64,000 bases of DNA from Cordia subcordata (lineage: Eukaryota; Streptophyta; Magnoliopsida; Boraginales; Cordiaceae): contig JAPTOF010000019.1 in the NCBI GenBank assembly GCA_028554755.1, positions 2,986,001-3,050,000 on the forward strand, given 5' to 3'. Position 1 is the stretch's first letter, and each line of letters starts with the position of its first letter. Below the pieces are notes generated by a model. The model had not been told where the DNA came from. It saw only the letters and a list, made by a program, of their open reading frames with translations, and did not search any database. The position numbers and the translations under genes were made by a program. Shown in pieces: positions 22,201 through 35,330 of the stretch.

Positions 22201-25200
22201 GCTTTCAATCTATCATTCAAACAATATGCGACTCAACATATTCTCCTAGACCAAAATATGTACAATTAGAAAACAACGAACTTCTCAAATAGAGTTGTCA
22301 CCTCCTTCTGTCCTTTCGCCAATTCCATCTCCAAATGCGAAATAGCTTTATCTGCAGCTTGATAACATTTTATTTTCTCATTAATTTTCTGGTGTAGATT
22401 ATTTAAACTTTCAACCAATATTGCAAGCTCCTGTTCACCATTAGCCACATCATCTCCAGAAATGCTGGTAGCTTGAATAGATGTCCCCATTTTACCACCA
22501 CGAGGTTTACTGCCCCCACCACTCATTGTGCCAGATTTTTCAAAAAGGGCACCATCCAGGGTTACTACACGCCGAAATTCTTTGTTTCCACCATATGCAA
22601 TTCGTGTCGCCTGCAAAATAGATTATGAATGCATAATGCATCATTAAATTACTCCCAATCCTGAAGGCACGAGCACAAAGACCAGAAGATCATATTACTC
22701 ACAAAGAGGTAGTAATGCAACGGAGTATTTCATCTTTCTATATAGTCAGCCTATGAAACTATGAACTGGATTTGGAAACCAAGGAGCTTGAAAGACACAT
22801 ACTACAAGTTCTATCCCAGAATACTGTCACTTGGATCAATACAGCAATCACATGAATAATTGAGAACATATACTCCAGAGAGTTCTATTGTCATAGAATT
22901 GTTTTGCCCCATGAACAGAGACACTAAACATATAAGAGCATAGTGGTTGCCCATAACAATTGGCGGATGGACCTTAAGACTTGGGCTCTATCACCAGAAT
23001 CTCAGTCATACACTCTATTTAAGCTAATGACGTAAGTGCTTAAACATATTACCCCACGCTCGAGATAGACCAAAAAGATGACCCTGGCAAATCCTCATGA
23101 TGTACAATAAGTCCATAATACTTCAAATGATCTTTTGGTTCCTGATTAGTGCTATCCTTTATCATAAACTCCATAGTAATTTTGAGAAAAAGAATAATAT
23201 CACCAATTATAGAGGCACATTAAATACACACGACGTTAAAATTAATAACAGTAAAGATTTTCGTTAGCATAAAGACTGTGAAGGGAAAAATTATCCCATC
23301 CGATAACACATGCAGGACCTACCTGGTCAATATCTTCAGCAACCACAGTGTTTCCCAGTACTGCAAAGAAGGCAGGTTTTATTTTTTCATCCTGAACCCT
23401 TATTAGATCAAAAAGGCGTGGTACTCCTTCAGGTGTGCTGACCTTTTCTTTCAGTCTAGGTAAATGAACTTGTTTCTCCTGCACCAGAATTTGGTCAAGT
23501 CAGGAACATGTACATGCTTTCCTCCTTTGTCCTTGCATTCCATATACAGACATAACTCACAAGTGGATAACTGTAATTAAATACCAAATCATTCCCATTT
23601 ATAAGAAATTTGACTCATGGAATAAAAAAGCTAAAAAGCTGCTATTATCTGCTTATTGTTGAAGATAAACCAAACACATACATTTTTGGGCTCATTGTCT
23701 ATGTTACAGTTACATTGATATCAATATATGTAGGCAGTAGCCAACCAACCACAGATCAAGCTCGAGACGTGAAGAAGAACACAGATAACAGAAATTAACA
23801 TTTACAACATAGATAAGCAGATAAAAGTGGTTCGCAAGCAAAACCAATGTCTCATTCATAAGCATCAGAAACCAATATGGCAATTACCAATCCTAATCAC
23901 AAAAATCTTGTGTAGCAAAGCCATTAAGTTTGCACTAAGGTACACATACCAAGATCATAAAAGTTGCAACACCAAGATTTTTCCGGCGAAGCAGCTCCAC
24001 ACATGCTTGTGCAGCTGCAGTAGTTTCCACTACGATAAAATCAAGGCCAGGACATGCAGTTGATATTGCAACATCATATTTTGCTGCAAGATCGTTTCAG
24101 ATGAATCAGTATACAAGACTGATACCTGAAACACAATCAAGAATAAATGACAAGCATCAAGAGTACTTGCTTAACAAAAAAGAAAAGCAATCAACATTAG
24201 GGCTATTACAGAGGCAAAATTATTTCTGTGCAGAGTAAAAATCATAGAAGATAAAATATGAGAGAACAAAGGTTCTGCAATAAAAGAAAATGGGGAATGT
24301 CTACATTAGACTAAATACAAGAAAATCAAAAGCAAAGAAGTGATATATGTATCTACTATACACATACGCACACGCACACAGACAAAAACATCGATCAAGT
24401 CATCAAAGAAGTACCTCAAGTCTTGACAATATATATGTATCTATTCTGTTCTATATGATAAGAGAACTATGCCCTTGACAAGATCCCATGGGTGCAGCTT
24501 ATCACTCAAATTCAAAGCTTTGCTAATGAAATTAACTTTTTCAATGAGCACTGGAGTGTGAAACAGAAACTAGAAGGAAAAAAGCAACTTACAATCAATA
24601 GACCCTAAATCACCCATCCGCCCATAAATTCCCTCTATTTCATTCGATCTCTTAGCTTGCAGTATTTCTTTCAAGACAGATCCCTGACTCTTCTCAGATT
24701 CTATAATTGATAACAGCTCTGTGACCCTTTGCCTGGCTGCTTGTTCAAGAGGAATTAATTTTTCTTGCTCTTCGATGCATTTCTGCAATAGCCCAGACAT
24801 CCAAACAACATAAAAGATCAAGAATATGTGGGAGAAGTGGACAAACCAGAACTTCACATTAAATGCACACCTGTTCCTCTTTCCTAGCTTCAAATGCTTC
24901 AAGCTTCTTCTTCTCTAAATCACTTTGAGTTTTCTTTATGCTCGAAGTCTTGGTCTCAATTTGCTTCTGTAGTTCAATAATCTGCTTTCGAGCATCCTCG
25001 TAAGCAGTTCGACCAGCTTCATGCTGAAAGAGATGAACAAATCAATACCATCCACATCAGAGTAAAATTAAAGAACTTCCAACCAAGAAGCAAGACGCCT
25101 ACTAGAAGAATCAAAGAGATATCCAAGGACTGTCAAAGAGATATCCAAGGACTGCCAATTTGGTAAAACTCGACATATAAGAAGGGCATCATAATCTTAA

Positions 25201-28200
25201 GCTCGCCGTCTCTTATGAGATAAACTATCCATAGTAGACATTGATTAATATGCATGCCACTGGTTAGCTCCCTGAAAAAATGATCATCTGCGTGCAACCA
25301 GCATTCAAGCATCATGACCACCCAGTAGAAGCAAGCTGAAAGCCTTAGCTCCAAATAAAAGTTATTACTCACCTACAACGAGCTTTCCAGATTCAAGACC
25401 ATCAACAGTTTCAAGCTAAAAGCATAATCCATGATACAAGTCATCTATTTAAGTCATAGGTGTTAACACTGGTCGTAAAGTCAAACCCATAAACATAATC
25501 AATTGAAAAGGATGAAATTGCCTGTCTAGCACAATAATTGTTAGCCACTTGCAGTAAATTTATACAGTCTACAACCATCTATCTGTCCACTCCAAAACTT
25601 GAACCTACTCTTTCAAGATAGGAACCTGTAATCAAAACCAGAAACGGAAATATAACATTGTCTATGATTTAAGATTCTATTAGATGTAAAAGTTAGCAAA
25701 GTTAGTAACAAAGTAGTTTATCTGAATGTGAGAAGCAGCGACTTGAACAAAACATCATGATCTGAGAAGGAATAGAAGTAAATAAATAATCCTGGAAGAC
25801 CATTATGTAGCAAAAATCAGTTTGCTTTTGAAAAAAGTGCAGGAAAATCAAATTTTACCTTCTCATTCAGAAGTTTACTCTCTGTAGATGCAACTTCAAG
25901 CTTTCCCCTGTGCTCAATCAATTGCTTTTCCCAAGGTTCTAATTTGGCACGAACATCAGCAAGCTCACAACGGAAAACCTCCGTTTCAACTGTTTGCCAA
26001 TAATTGGAAAAAAGACAAAAATAAACATTTTATCCCAACAAAATTTTGGACTGAAGGAAAAAATATAACTATCATTAGACCAGACTTTAGTAAACAATCC
26101 AAAGAAAGGAAAAAGGAAAAGGAACATTTTATAAAAGGTTGCATATTTCACATAAAAAGCCCCCATTGAACCGCCAAGAATTTCATGAAATGGAGGAGAT
26201 GAAACGCGAGCTGCAACAACTGCCTCAACCCACTGATATTCACATTTTGCCCACATGTATTAAATATGTAAATAAATGACGAAGCACAGAATATAAAGAA
26301 TTACCACTAGAAAGATATATTACATGCAATATGATGGAACACACATCACAGAATACAGAGAAATGTGTCTCATATTATGTCAGGTGGCTGTAAAAACAAT
26401 CAACCAGAAGTTAAGAAGCAACAACCTTTAGCTTTCTCTTTGATGTCCTCTAAGACTTTCTCCTCATCCAACAAAAGTTTCTGCAGTTTTGGAATCTCTT
26501 CCTCTAAACATGGAATCAAATTTGTTGACTCTTCACACTCGTTCGTAACGGCTGTAATTTTTGCTGAATCCTACAAGGTGGAAAAACATAACATATCTGT
26601 TTGGTAATAACTGAAAGCCTTACAAACCTCTTACCTTATCAAGTTTATCCTCCAGTTTCTTAAGCTTTTGTTTCAAGTGCTTTAAATCCTCACGATGTTT
26701 TACGTCCTGCCTTTCAAACTCCTTGAACTCATCCTTGCAAAGACGTAGTTGACTCTCAAGTTCCTGCTTAACCATAGTTTGAAGTTGCAAATTGCTATAC
26801 ATCATAAGGAATGGCGAGGCAGAAGATAAAAACTGTCAAATCAAAGCTAAGAAAGTTTTCTGACTGCTATTGAACCACAGTAAAATAAAGGCACGACATC
26901 ATTGTCGTGGATACCTCATGTTTTTGAATATACTTCGTATGCAAAGCCTCTAGTTCCTTCAGTGACTTGCTATCCTCTCGAATTTTCTCCCTGATTAGTT
27001 TTTGTTACCACTTTGGTCAGGTATATAAAAATTATTCATATACATTACCACTGCTACAATATTTTCTCATAATACGTACATATATCAGCACAACTTCATA
27101 TTAAAGAAGAGAAGAAAAAGGAAAAGCAACCTTTCAGCTTTTAAACTTCCCTCCAGACCCAATATATTAGCCTGAAATTCCACACTCTGGGCGTCGTTTT
27201 CTTCAGAAGCTAGCTTTGAGGCTTTTTCTTGCCACTTCAGTAGTGACAATTCCTTGAGCATGTAGACTTCTGCTTCATTTTTCACACCCTGACAGAATAA
27301 CCAATAGAAGTTAATAGAATGAAGTTCAACTTGCTAAAATTCTACAACCGCATCCCATACATATACCTCCAAGCTATCTCTTTCTTTCTCCGCTAACTTG
27401 ACCATTTGAACCACTCCAGACCTTGTTTCATTAAGGGCTTCCAGCCTAGAGGAGGAAAGAATAATTGAGAACAGATATTAAAGACAGCGTATGTTAATTA
27501 CAGCAACTGAAACTATCATATGCAACCAAAGAGGGAAACAAAATGTAAGAACAGGTAAAATTAATAACGACAGAATCAGGAAAGTTGTCAACTAATGTAA
27601 CCTAATGTATGAACATAGTAACTTTTTTCAAATTTAAACAGCTTAATTTTGCAGGTTATACAAAGCAATTCATGAATAGAATGCCGCAGATTCTAAGGGC
27701 GACTGGTTCGACTGAAAAATGTTCAAAATTGCTAGCAGGAATACTTTTCCACCGCCAGCAAGTCACTTAAACCCTAACATTGTAAATATTTACTACAATA
27801 TTAAATTCTGATTTTGCGAAAGAATTTTCCACATTGTAACTCATGTGAAGAAATTCTGGGAGTAGACCATTTCATAAACATGCATATATAGAACAGATCG
27901 TCTAATTTCTCAGAATGTAGCAAAACTCACTGCTTCAGTGATTCATCTATCTTCTCAACATATTTGTCTGTCCCAATAATATCCTCTAAATACTCTAGAA
28001 AACCTTCATCATGGGGTCCCTGTGCTCTAGGCTTCATCAATGATATCTGTTCAACCTCTCCCTGAAGAAATCAAACATCAGAATTGAGATCATAATCTTG
28101 TTACTTATTAATCCAAACATACAAAAACAGACAAAAGAAATTCAAAACCTGAAGAATTAGGAAACGATTATTGTCCAAGTCTACTCCTTTCCCTTTCAAT

Positions 28201-29394
28201 AATTTAGTGACCTCTGTAAAATTACTCCCCCGGTCATTGATGTAATACTTTGAAGAATTATCTCGAAATGCAACACGGGTAATTACAAAGTCACTTCCAG
28301 GTACAGCTTCATAATTCCCATCATCCTACACGGAAGACCATTACATTTGAGCAAAAAAGAACATAAATCACCACAATGCCACCTCGAAAGATTAAAACAA
28401 TTCTTTGCAAGAAAAAGAAACAGTTACCAAGTCTATGATTTCCTGAAAGTGAACAGATACACCAGCGCTGTCCAGATTCTGATGATTGGTGGAATTGTGA
28501 ATGAGCTCTGACACCTTATTGAGACGCATCTGCACATTTTACGAACAATTTTATCATCAACTGTGAAATCATTAGTAATTTAACACTTGTACAGAACCAA
28601 GTGATCCATCTTCGATATACTTCTTATTCCCTAATGGCCCAAAGTGAAAGCTCACTTTTGACCAAGAGGTGAAGTTTATTAAGAGTTTGATCAACTGATG
28701 TCGTACTTTCACAAAAAGTCCAATAAAAATGGTGAAGTGCAAATGGCATAATTCAATTTTCCAAAAATTATACGCTAGACTTGTCTCATAATAGTTCGAT
28801 TCAATTCAACTAAATATTATCATGAAATAGTAACCTAATAGCTAACATACAAGTGGAGCTTTATATCGCATTCTTATAAGTGATTCTAAAGTGCAATTTC
28901 GGATGGTTCACTGTTTCTTCCCTTTATCCCAAAAATGAGAGGGAAATTTCAACTTTTTTCTTAGAAATTCTGTTTCATTTAATTAGACAAAGACCACAAT
29001 TACAATAAGATTTAGCTAACAATAGATTAAGACATACCTGTTTAGCTCTCTTTCCGAACACAAACAACATAGCATCAATAACATTGCTTTTCCCACTCCC
29101 ATTCGGACCAACCACCGCCGAAAAACTCTGTTTCCACCAAAATTTCACTCAATAGCTACTTAAAAAACACACATAATTCAGCAATTTCTTTTTCATTTTG
29201 AGCACAATAAAAAAAAAAGCCCTAACCTTGTGAAAAGGGCCAACGCGCTGTTCACCCGCATATGATTTGAAATTCCGCATGACCATCTCTTTGATGAACA
29301 GCCTCGGAGCTCTGCTGGATCTCGTCTTAGTCGACTCGGTGTCGGTGGCCATAAAATCGCCGGCGGCGGACGTAGATTCCGTTTCTACTCCCAT
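19245..29394 (-). CDS. SMC4: Structural maintenance of chromosomes protein 4 (condensin core ATPase)
   Basis: SMC4 pairs with SMC2 to form the condensin ATPase that compacts mitotic chromosomes. By hand I find 28 exons: 29394-29227, 29127-29038, 28529-28428, 28325-28149, 28061-27931, 27445-27367, 27288-27131, 26990-26915, 26763-26635, 26570-26426, 25989-25859, 25023-24871, 24782-24593, 24083-23950, 23478-23323, 22610-22302, 22209-22033, 21884-21801, 21725-21516, 21428-21339, 21258-21137, 20795-20640, 20556-20449, 20352-20292, 19965-19831, 19714-19627, 19516-19444, 19365-19245. They join in frame to 1250 residues, near the roughly 1240 known for plant SMC4. Visible parts are Walker A GPNGSGKS (about 63-70), coiled coils, a hinge (about 560-705), the signature LSGGEK (about 1152-1157) and Walker [12 protein letters not shown] (DE at about 1180-1181). 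Intron 23 starts with GC (AAG|gcaagt), and all others start with GT. No lesion is seen. Identity rests on family recognition, and exon limits need transcript support. Confidence 0.95.
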
Positions 29395-29585
29395 TTTTTT
29401 AGCTGCTGACTCGGTTTTGACTCAGTAGAAAAAACTTTAAGTGGCTCTAAGTTTTATGAACCAGAGAGTTTCTGGAATTTGCTTCTTTGGTTTGTACAGA
29501 TTACTTCAATGCTCATTGGCAATTTGAACAGTGAGGTAAAAAAGAATACTGGGAAGTGTTTTAAAAAAGTGTTTGGAGTTTTTGG

Positions 29586-29593
29586 GCGGGAAA
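29586..29593 (-). promoter_or_regulatory. E2F-type site upstream of SMC4
   Basis: The minus strand reads TTTCCCGC, an exact E2F/DP consensus, 192-199 bases upstream of the SMC4 start codon. Condensin subunits are expressed in dividing cells, and E2F sites are common in promoters of S-phase genes, so the position is meaningful. Binding is inferred from sequence only. Confidence 0.55.
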
Positions 29594-29599
29594 TGAATT

Positions 29600-30740
29600 T
29601 TCGTGGATTTTCAATTGGACTTTTGGAGGATATGTTTTGGGCCTTTTGCCGGCCTCTTTTAGGATATAAATTGTCCACGGGCCTTACTGTCCCTCTCCAA
29701 TTCGTATTTTTCGAAATACAAGTTAAAAGTTGGCCAATCTGAAGAAAATAAATACAAGTTCACACGCCCAAATTAGGTGGATTACACCTTAAAATCAGTA
29801 AAACTTACACTTGCAAGCACCATAGAAGTTTATGTATATGTATACAAAAACAATATATTAAAATAAAAATTAGAAACAAAACTAAAAAAAAAAACCCTAT
29901 TAATCACCTCATTCTAACGCATCGTAATGTTACACGTGACAAGTAGGAATCCTCATTGCAATCCTAACTCTAAAATAGTGTGTTTTTGTGATGGTAATCG
30001 ATGATTATTCAGAAGAAAAACAACCAGGAAAAGTATCTTTAGATAGTGCCAATTTTTTCAAATTCAAGATTAAGTTGTATACATGTCTATATCTGTATAC
30101 AGAAGAAGAACATAGATATACTCATCATCTGAAAATTGATTTACTAGAAAAGCCAAGAAAAAAAGAATTTCAGTTGCAGCTAATAAACGTGGCATTGAAG
30201 ATGCAAAAAAATTGGCATGTCCAGCATCAAACACCTCCCCCCCTGTTTCGAATAAATCCAAAATAATTTACATTCTAGTTTTTCTCAATTTTACTATTTT
30301 CCTTCTAAAAAATATCAGCCGGATAAAATCGGTCAAAATAAGAAAAAGGAGAAGGAGGTAAGCATAAATTGATTTGTAATAGTTTTTCTTCTTTTTTTTT
30401 TTTAAATTTAAGAGATTTATAATAAAATAATTTATACTAAAAAAATTAATTCCAAGATCTTTTGCACAAAAAACAAGTGCAGGCTAGTGGCTGATTTCAT
30501 TAATTAGCTTTAACCGTCCATGCATAAGAGCCCAGCATGAGGAATTACGACTACAAAGGTGTATAAAACGCCAATGATTCATTAAGCTAAGCCAAAAAAA
30601 AAAAAAAAAAAGAGAGAACCATCTTCATAACGCGTCCAATTTCCACAAAAATCATCGTTTCAGTAGTTCACATGCTTTACGACAAATATGCCCTGGTTCT
30701 TTCGACGCGCTTCACCGCTTCAATCACCTCTCGTTCTAAT
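29600..30740. other. Intergenic region between SMC4 and the RING-CH gene
   Basis: The two genes are divergent, with start codons 1.57 kb apart. No coding sequence is supported here. The frame at 29988-30266 lacks any family feature. A-runs lie at 29883-29894 and 30595-30610. Confidence 0.5.
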
Positions 30741-30744
30741 TTGC

Positions 30745-30754
30745 TATTTATATA
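30745..30754 (+). promoter_or_regulatory. Probable TATA box of the RING-CH gene
   Basis: [14 protein letters not shown] about 215 bases upstream of the first ATG. The leader between has a possible 5'UTR intron, with a gtaatt donor at about 30833 and a tgtgcag acceptor at 30956-30962. That intron would contain the (TA)n run at 30905-30930. Confidence 0.45.
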
Positions 30755-30899
30755 CGATTCTTAACACCTCTCACTTCACCAAGCTGCTTCTTCTCCGCCA
30801 TAGCCAGTTAGCTCAGTTTCTAGTAATTAATTTCTTTTGCGTGCATTTTTGTTAGCTAGCTTAGTATTATAGTATTCAATTTCAGCATATCATACTAAG

Positions 30900-30936
<37 letters not shown>

Positions 30937-31232
30937 TTAATATTATTTTATTTTTTGTGCAGGAGAAGATGAGTGATCACGTTGCAGTGACTGTTGAAGG
31001 TCTGATGACTGCTGCTGCACGACCAGGGTATGCAATTCGTGAGGGGCATTTCGGAGAAAACACGTCCGTCCGCACCGCGATGCAATCCAACGGAGCTGCT
31101 GAGAATCGGGAAGCATTTTCTGATGAATTAGCTGAAGAAGGTGAGGTCCCTTGGAGTGCCGCATTTGCCATGAGGAGGATGATGTCAAGATTCTGGTTGC
31201 TCCTTGTGCTTGCAATGGCAGCATGAAGGTTG

Positions 31233-31252
31233 ATTCTCTCTCTCTCCCTCTC

Positions 31253-31322
<70 letters not shown>
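31233..31322. repeat. (TC)n(TA)n compound microsatellite in intron 1
   Basis: The array begins five bases after the exon 1 donor of the RING-CH gene, with CT/TC repeats to about 31290 and then TA repeats to about 31322. Its closeness to the splice donor means length changes could touch splicing. Confidence 0.9.
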
Positions 31323-31327
<5 letters not shown>

Positions 31328-32692
31328 CCTCCATTGATGTACCGATAGAGAAATTTACAATATGCATAAAACTCCATCCTCCATTTAATTGCATTATTTA
31401 TTTCTTTCGCCATAGCTAGAGTTGTTCTTGAAATGAGCTCCTGCTTGCATCCAATCCATGGAAGAAAAATCCGTGCATGCATGCATTGATTTCTTAATTT
31501 TAGTCTTTCCCTGCTCCTTTAATCTGCTAGTACATCCATCTCAATGGCAACCACTTGAATATTGTTAATGATCTCAAATTGAAATCTGAAAAATGAATTT
31601 GCTTGGGAAAATAATGCTGCTTAAGGATTTCAATGTATTTTAATTGACAGTGTTTTCTTTTCTTTTTCCCCGATGCAGATGGTTCACAGGGCATACTTTG
31701 AGAAATGGTGCAATGAGAAGCAAGACAGTATCTGTGAAATTTGCAACCAGGTAATTAACATACCAGTGCTATCAACTTCTCTCGCCAAATTTCAACATTT
31801 TTGCTTCAAAGTAATTTACCATATTGAAATTTAATCAACTTAAACTTTGATATTTTACACAGCATGAAACACATAGTTGTGCCTTCAATGTACATGATAG
31901 GCACAAGTACCTACAGCTCATTATTTTTTTTTCCCCTTCATTAATTTTAAATGAACAATACAATTTTTTTAATCTGAAAATTTGATTTGATTTTGTTAAC
32001 TAGAAATAAATAGTATAAGAAATCCAATGATTTTGAATGCAACAGCCATATGATGCTGCCTTCACTGCAACAGGGGCCCCCAGGCCACCTGCTCCACTTC
32101 GCATTCCTACACCTGAAGAAAAAGCTCTCAACATCAGGCAAGCCTTGCAATGCAAGATCTTTTTTTTTTTGAATTTTCGCGTTGATCGGTGCAAGCAAAT
32201 CGACCTCTTTAGTTAATCGATGATTTCAGGGCCGAGCCAGTGAGGGCGCCGCTGGTAGTTGTTGATGCTCTAACGAGTCAGCTCTTTGACGGAGGCCATG
32301 ACGAGTGCGCCACTGCCCATGGCGCACGCACTGCTTGTATCCGAGCATCTTTCTTGTTTGTAAGCCGCTTCAAAGTGCATATTTTTGCACAATAAAATTA
32401 TCGATACATTATGGTCATAGGTTCAAGTCTCACTCGTTTCTTAATAAATGAAATTCAACTAAAACCACTTCAATGAAAATGTTCTTTATTCTCATTGTCT
32501 ATTGTGTATATATATTTCCTTGCAGCCACTGGCTTCCATGCTTCTGAAGCATTCGTTTGACATTCTGGATATGGATGATCACAGCTTTCTCAACATCGTG
32601 ACTGTAAGTGACACAAGAAATTAATACAACTCGATTCATAATTTTGTCTTTGATTCGGTGATCGCTAATAGTGGCTTATTCTGATTCCGACT

Positions 32693-32693
<1 letters not shown>

Positions 32694-32734
<41 letters not shown>
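32694..32734. repeat. (TA)n microsatellite in intron 5
   Basis: A TA dinucleotide run inside the last intron of the RING-CH gene. Confidence 0.9.
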
Positions 32735-32737
<3 letters not shown>

Positions 32738-33171
32738 TTCATCTCTGGCTACGCAGACGCAAGAGGCTTGTAATTAAGATGCTTCAATTCATTGCTTAGC
32801 TACATATGTATGTATGTGTGTCTATTTTCAGTCGCTTGTTTCTCAATCATGGTGTCTCCGTGTGACTAGAAAACGACAACATCAAAGCCGAGATTGCGCG
32901 CGCGATCCATGCCGGACATGTAAGAAGGTACTAACAGCTCTATGAAGCATCAAGAGGGTCTCAAGTATCTCCTGATCAAGAGACCTGAAGGCCATTTCTG
33001 CATGCTGCTTCAAGGAATGAAGAACACTGTTAATCATGTAGCTCATATGTCTAGCCACTATTTCTATGAACTTATGTATACAGTGGCCTAATTGTTGTTA
33101 TCTTTTTATGTTGTATTTGCTTTGCTGTACTTTGTGGATTAGTTGCTCGTAGGCCTTCTTGGGCCGACTAT

Positions 33172-33397
33172 GGGCTCGTTTGGATTGGTTTTTTCAAAAA
33201 CGTTTTTTTGACAACTTTTGAAAAACAACTTTTTTAGAGAAGCTGAAAATTCTAGTTTCTAAAAAAAGCTGTATTTGAGCTTTTTTTAAAGTTTCAACTT
33301 TTTTGGAAGGCAAATCAAATAGTTATTGCAAATTTAATATAACTTTTTAAAGAAAAAAAATGCTTTTTCTAAAAAAAAAAACAATCAAAACAGGCCC
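33172..33397. mobile_element. MITE, family of gggc(c/t)gtttggattgg elements
   Basis: The ends gggctcgtttggattgg and the reverse complement of ccaatc-type tcaaaacaggccc are inverted repeats. The body is AT-rich with symmetrical aaaaagc/gcttttt blocks. The same architecture is seen at 39925-40147 and, in miniature, at 51677-51738, so three members of one family lie in this window. Superfamily not assigned. Confidence 0.6.
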
Positions 33398-33954
33398 TAT
33401 ATATGTGGTATTTGTCGGAAGCTTTAGTTGCTTGTAGGCCCTCATGGGTTACTCTATAGTCCCATGTAAGGTAACCAATTGGGATACGTGGTCCTTCGTT
33501 TCAATAACATTCCTTATTAAAACAACATTTATTAGATTGATCCAGAAAAGATACTATTTAGTCAATTCGAACTTGAAATGTGAGTAGGTCTTCCATTTAT
33601 ATTCCAATCCTTCCACCACAATATTAATATTTCGGAACTACCGGTAACTTTCTTTATTTTTTAAGCAATTTAGCAAATTTTAAAGAAGTAAATAGTATTA
33701 TTAACACGAAAGTGCCAGGATCATGAATAAGAGAGTGTTTGGCAGTGCTTATATTTTTACAAATTAGAGTGTTCATTTAGGTTTTTATAAATGTTTTTTT
33801 TAAAGAAAAAAAAAATAGTTCAAATTGATTAACCGTAAATCTCGGGTCTCGTCTTCAAGCATAGCCAATGCCATCATGGAACTCAAGCGTACTTATACCA
33901 AAAGAGTACCTGAGCTATTTGGGCGGTCCACACATTGAAAAAGCCCACCCACTA

Positions 33955-35330
33955 ACATAATATAATGCAACCCAGATACATACGCTTGATGAATAGTATA
34001 CCCAATAAGCATTATACAACACTGTGCATGTCCTGCACACGCGTAAATAATACTTTTCATTTCATACATTCACAATATTTATATTATATATTCATAATTT
34101 TTATACTATATGTTCATAATTTATTACCCTTTTGTTCACACTTACATGATAGCCCGACAAGCAAATCCCACCATGCGCGAGATATGCGGAAGTGATCAAA
34201 GTACCCATTTTGGTCTATCTACACACTTATCTTGCAAATTACAAGAGGCTATTTCTGCCATTGAATTCAGACCTCTAAGTTAGGAAGCAGACATATATAA
34301 CAATACATACAATGATACAAAAGCCATAGAAATGGAAAAAAAAAGAAAAAAAATATTAACAACTAATAAAGAAAAAAACACCTTTGATTACAAATTTAAC
34401 CAAAAAACACTACTAAATGAAAAATAAATCATAAATCACTAAAAAGTTAATTCACAAAATAAATAATTAATAATAGACAAACAAAAACCATAAATCTGTT
34501 AAGTGTTGACAACGTTGTTATTATATGTTCACAAAGATGAATTACCTATTCATGACACTTTAAAATACGTTTATAACTTGTGAACTATACATCTACAACA
34601 TTTGAATTATATGTTTACAATCTATAAATTATACGTTCACAACCTTTTAGATATACATTCACACCTTGTAGATATGTAAAAAAAGCTCTACAATTTTATA
34701 AACACACACAAAACACAGACAAAAGCACATATCTACAGAAAAAAGCTCATTTTTCTCATCATCATCTTCTTCTTTCATTTTCATTAATTTTTTCTTTAAA
34801 ACTTTTTCTCACAAACAGACAAAAGATACAAATCTATAAACATACACAAAACACAAATTTGTAAAAAGGAAAAAAAAAAAAAAGCAGCTTGTTCCATCTT
34901 CTTTCATGGTTGCTGGGTCTTCACCGCCACCATCATATTACCATCAACTTTTGTTGTTGTGATTCTTTCTCAAAGCTTCTTAGCTCGTAGTATAGAGAAG
35001 ATTGACCAGCCCTTTTAGATGGTAATTTGAATAGAATATGAGTTGAATTAATAGATTTATTGGGGTGTTTTTTTTAGGAGGAGGAGAAGTGAGAGGAAAA
35101 GAATAGAGGGAAGAAGAAAGAGAGAAGTCAGTATAAGAAGAAGAGAAAGAAGAGAGAAGAAAAGAGAGAGAAGATAGTCTTGTGTTTTGTGTTGTGTTGA
35201 GGGAATTTTTTTTTTCTTTTAAAGAGCATGTTATACACGTAACATAAGTTGTATAATACTCAGTGGGTGTATGTTGTGTAGCATGTATGTAATAATTTGC
35301 GAACATAATGACTTTTAGATGTCTTATGCC
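33955..35330. mobile_element. Possible long-TIR (MULE-like) non-autonomous element
   Basis: The left side (atacccaataagcattatacaacactgtgcatgt, about 33999-34032) matches the reverse complement of 35235-35275 imperfectly, and similarity continues outward. This gives arms of about 100 bases around a 1.4 kb body. The body holds the degenerate gttcacaa-type repeats also seen at 590-840, and purine/pyrimidine-rich stretches. No transposase is encoded. No target duplication was identified, so the limits are approximate. Confidence 0.35.

Larger units (their letters stand above)
30969..32945 (+). pseudogene. RING-CH (MARCH-like) E3 ligase gene, probably decayed
   Basis: Intact relatives are membrane-linked ubiquitin ligases with a C4HC3 RINGv domain. 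Six exons can be traced: 30969-31228, 31679-31750, 32046-32137, 32230-32359, 32526-32603, 32832-32945. The N-terminus (MSDHVAVTVEGLMT) and the domain (ECRICHEEDDVKILVAPCAC, then MVHRAYFEKWCNEKQDSICE and ICNQ) are typical. Three faults are visible. The N-terminal frame (ELAEEGEVP) and the RING frame differ by one base near 31145-31152, with a TGA just upstream in the RING frame. The zinc ligand expected in the HRxC motif is Tyr (TAC, 31694-31696). The C-terminus after exon 5 is short and unlike the family's membrane segments. Intron 3 begins with GC (ATCAG|gcaagc). Splice sites are otherwise good. It could be a recent pseudogene, or a working allele with a sequencing error plus divergence. Confidence 0.7.

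Noticed and set aside
25939..26256. 105-codon minus-strand frame within SMC4
   Set aside because: It crosses an SMC4 splice acceptor and is intron sequence in the wrong frame.
30957..31226. 89-codon frame of the RING-CH exon 1 taken as a complete small protein
   Set aside because: Its last third reads the RING coding segment in the wrong frame, and the domain continues across well-formed introns in the other frame.
32415..32432. tRNA gene suggested by ggttcaagtctc in RING-CH intron 4
   Set aside because: Only a B-box-like motif is present; no cloverleaf or A box can be found around it.
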